Source: CAYVOX01 sp964453035 (GTDB lineage: Bacteria > Chloroflexota > Anaerolineae > Anaerolineales > Anaerolineaceae). Taken from it: a DNA stretch of 17,272 nucleotides. This document shows, piece after piece, positions 13,946 to 17,272 of the stretch. The position numbers were made by a program, and so were the translations under genes. The notes beneath the pieces were generated by a model. That model did no database searches. It was not told where the DNA came from and saw nothing but the letters and a program-made list of their open reading frames with translations. Within the stretch, counting starts at the first letter, position 1. The number at the start of each line of letters is the position of its first letter. Location of the stretch: contig CAYVOX010000060.1 in the NCBI GenBank assembly GCA_964453035.1, positions 1-17,272 of the forward strand, read 5' to 3'.

Positions 13946-14557
13946 TCACTTCTCTTCGCTCATCAGCCATGAGCCCTGGCGGGCTTGGAGTAATTCATCC
14001 AGCGAACTGGTGGGCGGGGCGGTGGTGATGATGAGTACAAGCGGTTTAGTCTGGCTGGCATTGGCAAAACGGCGGTGAGGACTGTTGACGTAATAAGCCA
14101 GGTCGCCGCGGTTGAGCTCTAGCTCTTCTCCAGTCTCAGAAATCAGGCGGGCATCCCCTTCAAGGATATAGACCAGCGTATCAGCCTCGTGCTGGCGGAA
14201 ATGCGGCTCTTCGCGGCCCGGAGCAATATTGACCAACAGCGGCTCGATGCGAGCGTTAGCCTTGTTGACCAGCAGGGTAACCGCGGCGGGACTGCTGCTG
14301 ATGTCATTGATTCTCTTGAGGATTTCGTCACGCCGGGTGACCATTACCGGGCTTTTCTCAGGAGAGCTGAAGAAGTGCACCATGTGAACCTCGTAGTAGC
14401 GAGCCAGTTTTTCGAGGTTGTCCACACTGACAGAGACCTTGTCGCGTTCTAGCATACTGAGGAAGGAGACTGAAAAACCGGTATCAGCGGCAACCTGCTC
14501 GAGGGTCAGGTTGCGCGAGAGACGGAGATCACGAAGGCGTGCGCCAAGATCAGGCAT
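13946..14557 (-). CDS. XRE-family transcriptional regulator with C-terminal cupin domain
   Basis: The 203-residue protein has an N-terminal helix-turn-helix of the XRE/lambda-repressor type (residues 5-62, with LTLEQVAADTGFSVSFLSML as the HTH core) and a C-terminal cupin_2 domain (about 105-180). Cupin motif 1 is HFRQHEADTLVYILEG (119-134) and motif 2 is GDLAYYVNSPHRR (151-163), with His119, His123 and His161 as candidate metal or ligand residues. Such HTH-cupin proteins sense small organic ligands and control adjacent catabolic or lipid operons. It is the first gene of the ten-gene operon and divergent from the tocopherol-cyclase-like gene, so it may control both. The ATG has almost no SD, suggesting low expression. 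Confidence 0.93.
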   Translation of the reverse strand: MPDLGARLRDLRLSRNLTLEQVAADTGFSVSFLSMLERDKVSVSVDNLEKLARYYEVHMVHFFSSPEKSPVMVTRRDEILKRINDISSSPAAVTLLVNKANARIEPLLVNIAPGREEPHFRQHEADTLVYILEGDARLISETGEELELNRGDLAYYVNSPHRRFANASQTKPLVLIITTAPPTSSLDELLQARQGSWLMSEEK

Positions 14558-14572
14558 AGAGGGCTCTTTTAC

Positions 14573-14586
14573 TGTTTATAGAAACA
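14573..14586. promoter_or_regulatory. Candidate operator near the transcription start of the XRE-cupin operon
   Basis: TGTTT-ATAG-AAACA is a perfect 5-bp inverted repeat with a 4-base spacer. It covers the predicted start of the minus-strand transcript, a position where a bound repressor would block initiation. A related TGTT-AA-AACA lies at 14633-14642 upstream of the -35 box. Binding by the encoded XRE protein is inferred from position only. Confidence 0.35.
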
Positions 14587-14592
14587 CTTATT

Positions 14593-14621
14593 ATAATACT
14601 GAAATTTTTTCTTTATGTCAA
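14593..14621 (-). promoter_or_regulatory. Promoter of the ten-gene XRE-cupin/SCP2/HMGCS-like operon
   Basis: On the minus strand a perfect -35 TTGACA (14621-14616) is followed after exactly 17 bp by TATTAT (14598-14593). A TATAAT also occurs three bases further on (20-bp spacing). The predicted start near 14586 leaves a leader of about 28 bases before the regulator ATG. The surrounding DNA is very AT-rich, as expected for a strong promoter. Confidence 0.75.
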
Positions 14622-14632
14622 TATGCTTTTCT

Positions 14633-14642
14633 TGTTAAAACA
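14633..14642. promoter_or_regulatory. Second candidate operator half-pair upstream of the -35 box
   Basis: TGTT-AA-AACA is a 4-bp inverted repeat just upstream of the TTGACA box on the minus strand. It shares the TGTT/AACA arms with the element at 14573-14586, so the pair flanks the promoter. Short and in AT-rich DNA, so chance occurrence is possible. Confidence 0.25.
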
Positions 14643-14695
14643 TGTAGAAATTAGAACAAACGGGAATTTCGGCCACATTCGGAAACCTTAGCCTC

Positions 14696-14763
14696 TTGAC
14701 TGCGAACAGGCTCAGCATCTAATCGTGTTTTCGCCGCGAAACAGGGGTGAGTAATGTTAGAAT
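14696..14763 (+). promoter_or_regulatory. Possible promoter(s) of the tocopherol-cyclase-like gene
   Basis: Two candidates are seen. One is TTGACT (14696-14701) with TAATCG (14720-14725), spacing 18 bp. The other is an extended -10, TGTTAGAAT (14755-14763), with no good -35, which would start about 36 bases before the ATG. Neither is strong. The gene must have its own promoter because it is divergent from its left neighbour. Confidence 0.35.
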
Positions 14764-14805
14764 TGGGAAACTTTTGATTGTTTCATTCCACAACGGAGTT
14801 GACCG

Positions 14806-15789
14806 ATGAAGCGCTGGTTTTATGAAACCCTGCACCCGGAAATTTATCATGGCCATGATCGCCGTCCGCCGTTCTTTGAGGGATGGTACTATCGCCTGAT
14901 CAATGCAACTGAGGATCAACGCTACGCCATCATCCCGGGCGTCTTTCTTGGTCCTAATGGGCATGCCTTCATCCAGGTTTTAGAGGGGCATACCCGGCGC
15001 ACGGCATACCATACTTTCCCTTTGGAACAGTTCCAGGCAGACCGCCAGCGATTTGAAGTGCGCGTGGGAAATAGCATTTTCACCAGCGAGGGTCTATGCA
15101 TGAAACTTGACCGGCCTGAACCATTGGGACAGATCCGCGGAGAGCTGAAGTTGCAGGGCGGGCAGCCCTGGCCGGTGCGCTGGTTTGCGCCGGGGATCAT
15201 GGGATGGTATGCCTGGCTGCCCTGGATGGAATGCTACCATGGGGTTTTAAGCTTCGATCACAGCCTCTCCGGAACTCTGGAAGTGGAAGGCCAGGGGCAT
15301 AATTTTGCGGGCGGTCGCGGTTATATCGAAAAGGACTGGGGTAGAGCTTTTCCGGCCGGGTATATCTGGTTCCAGAGCAACCATTTCGATGCCCCCCGCG
15401 TCTGCCTGACCGCATCCATTGCCATGATCCCCTGGCTGGGATCAGCCTTCCGCGGTTTCATTATTGGGTTGTGGATGGATGGCCACCTGTACCGTTTTGC
15501 GACTTACACCGGTGCCCGGACAGAAAGCCTGGTGTTGCAGGATGAGCGGGTGGATTGGGTGGTGAGCGATCGGCACCTGCGCCTGGAAATGCAAGCCGTG
15601 CAGGCTGGCGGGGGGCTGATTTATGGTCCAACGCGGCAAAGCATGGGCCGCCGTGTGGATGAAACGCTGGATGCCTCTCTGCAGGTGCGCCTGAGCGAAC
15701 ATGGCGGACGCGTGCTTTTTGAGGGCCGCGGACGCCACGCCGGGCTTGAAATCAATGGGGATATCCAGCGCTTGCTGGCTGCCCGGTGA
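14806..15789 (+). CDS. Tocopherol-cyclase-family protein
   Basis: The 327-residue protein carries the tocopherol_cycl signatures: PPFFEGWYYR (21-30), a WYAWLPWMECYHG block (134-146) and GYIEKDWGRAFP with YIWFQSNHF (172-194). In plants and cyanobacteria the family closes the chromanol ring of tocopherols; the fold is lipocalin-like, with a hydrophobic pocket. Nothing else for tocopherol synthesis is nearby, and many non-photosynthetic bacteria carry such proteins with unknown roles. The core motifs are intact, so it is probably an active lipid-binding or lipid-modifying protein, perhaps acting on a quinone or isoprenoid. No signal peptide is seen. GGAG 7 bases before the ATG supports the start. 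It is divergent from the XRE-cupin/SCP2 operon and may share its regulator. Confidence 0.87.
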   Translation: MKRWFYETLHPEIYHGHDRRPPFFEGWYYRLINATEDQRYAIIPGVFLGPNGHAFIQVLEGHTRRTAYHTFPLEQFQADRQRFEVRVGNSIFTSEGLCMKLDRPEPLGQIRGELKLQGGQPWPVRWFAPGIMGWYAWLPWMECYHGVLSFDHSLSGTLEVEGQGHNFAGGRGYIEKDWGRAFPAGYIWFQSNHFDAPRVCLTASIAMIPWLGSAFRGFIIGLWMDGHLYRFATYTGARTESLVLQDERVDWVVSDRHLRLEMQAVQAGGGLIYGPTRQSMGRRVDETLDASLQVRLSEHGGRVLFEGRGRHAGLEINGDIQRLLAAR

Positions 15790-15937
15790 TCTGTAGAAAT
15801 CACACTGGCACGCGACCATTCACAAGGTGGAAAGTCCGGAAAAAGCTGCCGGGCGGTAATCTGGCTTTGGGGGTGTGGTAGGTTATGCGCCTTATTTATG
15901 AAGGGGGGAATGTTTATTTGGTTTGAAACTGCGCTGC

Positions 15938-15966
15938 TTGACTGCCGAAAAAATATCCGCTATTCT
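15938..15966 (+). promoter_or_regulatory. Promoter of the small ORF-chrB unit
   Basis: TTGACT (15938-15943) and TATTCT (15961-15966) are separated by exactly 17 bp. A start near 15973 leaves a leader of only about 14 bases that still contains the SD AAGGA (15976-15980) of the 46-codon ORF. The stretch 15790-15937 before it shows nothing recognisable, and no terminator is evident after the cyclase-like gene. Confidence 0.65.
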
Positions 15967-15986
15967 ATATGGCAGAAGGAACACCA

Positions 15987-16127
15987 ATGGACACAAAATT
16001 GACCGTTCGAGTGCCGCGGCATTTCCTCACCAATGCAAAACGCTATGCCCCGCTTTTTACCGAACGATCGGCAGGCACTCCAAAGACTCGCCGTTCAACG
16101 AAGCCAAATAAGGAGGCTCTCCAATGA
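15987..16127 (+). CDS. Small 46-aa protein with ribbon-helix-helix-like N terminus, coupled to chrB
   Basis: The ORF begins ATG with SD AAGGA six bases upstream and a good promoter before that. It reads MDTKLTVRVPRHFLTNAKRYA, which matches the start of ribbon-helix-helix antitoxin-type proteins (beta strand TKLTVRV, then helix). The rest, from residue 22, is basic and low in hydrophobics and does not continue the expected second helix, so the protein is either a truncated or diverged RHH remnant or a genuine micro-protein. No toxin gene is adjacent. Its TGA overlaps the ATG of the ChrB-domain gene (ATGA), implying translational coupling. An RHH regulator coupled to a chromate-type gene would make sense as an autoregulator, but the missing dimer helix argues against DNA binding. 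Confidence 0.55.
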   Translation: MDTKLTVRVPRHFLTNAKRYAPLFTERSAGTPKTRRSTKPNKEALQ

Positions 16128-16561
16128 TATGGGTAACTCGTTCGCATGTCCATGTAGATCGCGTAGCCTGTCCCTGGCTGATTACACGCTTCATTGATAG
16201 TCAGGCTGAATTCCTTTTCGTTCCTGCAAGTCAGATTGAGAAGGTGGTCAATGAAACCGGGGCTATTCCCTTCGATGCACCCGGTGTCGAGCTTGGACAT
16301 CGCGAAGGGCGTTGCTCATTTGAGTCGATCATCTTGAAATACGGGCTAAAAGAACCCGGTCTGCTGCGCCTGGCAAAAATTGTTCATGCCGCGGATGTTG
16401 CTGAGGATATTAGCAGTGACCCGATTGCTCCCGGCCTGGAAGCGATCGCCAGCGGCTTTAGCCTGCGCTTCCCAGATGATTTGGAAAACCTGGAGCGTCA
16501 GTTTGAAGTTTATGACGCTTTGTATGCCTGGTGTCGATTAGATGTAGCCCGCATTCCATGA
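16124..16561 (+). CDS. Stand-alone ChrB C-terminal domain protein (chromate resistance protein-like)
   Basis: The 145-residue protein matches the ChrB C-terminal domain: HVHVDRVACPWLITRFID (8-25), AEFLFVP (28-34), GAIPFDAPGVELGHREGRCSF (46-66) and YDALYAWC (130-137). In Cupriavidus-type ChrB this domain follows a regulatory N-terminal part and precedes the chromate efflux pump ChrA. Here neither the N-terminal part nor chrA is present. Conserved His9, His59, Cys16 and Cys64 could bind a metal or oxyanion. Stand-alone versions are common and their function is unsettled, so the chromate label is by homology only. GGAGG (16112-16116) supports the ATG, which overlaps the preceding small ORF by 4 bases. 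Confidence 0.88.
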   Translation: MIWVTRSHVHVDRVACPWLITRFIDSQAEFLFVPASQIEKVVNETGAIPFDAPGVELGHREGRCSFESIILKYGLKEPGLLRLAKIVHAADVAEDISSDPIAPGLEAIASGFSLRFPDDLENLERQFEVYDALYAWCRLDVARIP

Positions 16562-16596
16562 TGGGAGCCCTTGTACTGCTGTTGCCTCGGACATTA

Positions 16597-16623
16597 AGGC
16601 TGCCTTGCGGCAACCTGTTTTTT
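16597..16623 (+). terminator. Intrinsic terminator after the chrB-like gene
   Basis: AGGCTGCC (16597-16604) pairs with GGCAACCT (16609-16616) around a TTGC loop with one mismatch and is followed by GTTTTTT (16617-16623). It lies 35 bases beyond the stop codon. A wider pairing of GTTGCC (16581-16586) with GGCAAC could compete. The following 200 bases up to the next gene hold a lone TATAAT (16772-16777) as a possible -10 but no convincing -35. Confidence 0.75.
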
Positions 16624-16823
16624 GAGTATCCACGGGGGTACAGTATGCTAATTGGTCTTATTATTAAAAGAGTGTCCAGTCTCTCGAAACACATCTTGTT
16701 CATGCTGTGCTGAAGAATGGTGGAAATCCGTCAAATTGCCACAAATGTTATCGCATTATTCCGATACAAGTTATAATTGCAGCTCATGTATCCGACCTCA
16801 GCATTTAGAATGTAGCAAAAACT

Positions 16824-17272
16824 ATGGATGTTTCTTCTCTTCTGCAATCGATTGAACCCGCCCAATTGGAGGCAATCGTTCGCCAATCATTACAACGTGA
16901 TGCTTTCCAAATTCAGGATTGGCAAGTGCGCCAACTGGGAGGCGGGGCTGGCAATCCGGTCAGTGTTGGTCTGTACCGTTTCGAAGGCGCCGGAAAGGAA
17001 GGCGAAGAATCACTTGCCTGGTCCGTTATTCTGAAAATCTTGCAATCCCCCGCGAATGTAGGCGTGGTGGACATGGGTGAGGGAGAGAACCAGGCTCATT
17101 GGAACTATTGGAAACGCGAGTTATATATGTATCAATCTGGTTTGCTGGAATTGCTACCCGATGGCATGGCATCTCCGCGCTGTTTCGGCGCTGTCGAGCA
17201 GCCTGGCAATACCGCCTGGTTGTGGTTGGAGGATATCGCTGACTCCTATGCCGGCGCCTGGTCTTTAGAGCG
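16824..17272 (+). CDS. Aminoglycoside phosphotransferase (APH)-family kinase, N-terminal part
   Basis: An uninterrupted frame runs from the ATG at 16824 to the window edge (149 complete codons). QLGGGAGNPVSVGLYRF (37-53) is the glycine-rich nucleotide loop, SVILKIL holds the ATP-binding Lys71, WKRELYMY supplies the helix-C Glu99, and TAWLWLEDI (130-138) is the hinge of an APH/choline-kinase-type protein kinase-like fold. The catalytic loop (HxDxxxxN) lies beyond the window. Members phosphorylate small-molecule hydroxyls, including antibiotics, choline and homoserine; the substrate here is unknown and resistance should not be assumed. The ATG has no clear SD. It follows the chrB terminator by 200 bases, so it has its own promoter. 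Confidence 0.8.
   Translation, partial: MDVSSLLQSIEPAQLEAIVRQSLQRDAFQIQDWQVRQLGGGAGNPVSVGLYRFEGAGKEGEESLAWSVILKILQSPANVGVVDMGEGENQAHWNYWKRELYMYQSGLLELLPDGMASPRCFGAVEQPGNTAWLWLEDIADSYAGAWSLE

Noticed and set aside
15923..16111. A 62-codon + strand frame overlapping the small RHH-like ORF
   Set aside because: Its start lies upstream of the predicted transcription start and has no SD; the alternative frame from 15987 has a well-placed SD and couples to the ChrB-domain gene.

Overview
The window looks like chromosomal DNA of a mid-GC bacterium, most likely a member of the Chloroflexota (class Anaerolineae). This assignment is an inference from gene content: a stand-alone tocopherol-cyclase-family protein, a RyR/TrkA-N membrane protein, an archaeal-type HMG-CoA-synthase/thiolase/DUF35 trio, and frequent TTG starts behind good Shine-Dalgarno (SD) sites. 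No rRNA, tRNA, CRISPR array, insertion sequence or phage gene is visible, and no gene-free stretch exceeds 300 bases.

Left edge (1-670, + strand): the last 41 codons of a threonylcarbamoyl-AMP synthase gene (tsaC/sua5), a strong intrinsic terminator, a sigma70-type promoter, and a cold-shock protein gene closed by a perfect palindrome that can terminate transcription from both sides.

First minus-strand operon (6042 down to 669): an (alpha/alpha)6-type putative carbohydrate-active protein, an MFS transporter, a membrane protein with TrkA-N/Rossmann domains and a C-terminal RyR domain, and a YdcF/DUF218 protein overlapping its upstream neighbour. Gaps are 30 bp or less.

Second minus-strand operon (14557 down to 6250), the most interesting part: ten genes in the order XRE-cupin regulator, unknown Cys-rich 347-aa protein, DUF6512-like membrane protein, SCP2 lipid-carrier domain, archaeal-type HMG-CoA synthase homologue, thiolase, DUF35 zinc-ribbon/OB protein, six-TM membrane protein, ferrochelatase-fold protein, short-chain dehydrogenase. 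It starts from a near-consensus promoter and ends at a 12-bp stem terminator. An attenuator-like hairpin with a U tract separates the regulator from the rest. The HMGCS-thiolase-DUF35 order matches the archaeal mevalonate-entry complex. However, the HMGCS homologue keeps only the nucleophilic Cys and appears to have lost the catalytic Glu and His, so it probably makes or breaks a different C-C bond on a lipid- or CoA-bound substrate. SCP2 could carry the substrate and the SDR could perform the redox step.

Right edge (+ strand): divergent from this operon is a tocopherol-cyclase-family gene. Next comes a strong promoter driving a 46-codon ORF that begins like a ribbon-helix-helix antitoxin and overlaps (ATGA) a stand-alone ChrB C-terminal-domain gene, then an intrinsic terminator. 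The window ends inside an aminoglycoside-phosphotransferase-family gene that runs off the edge.
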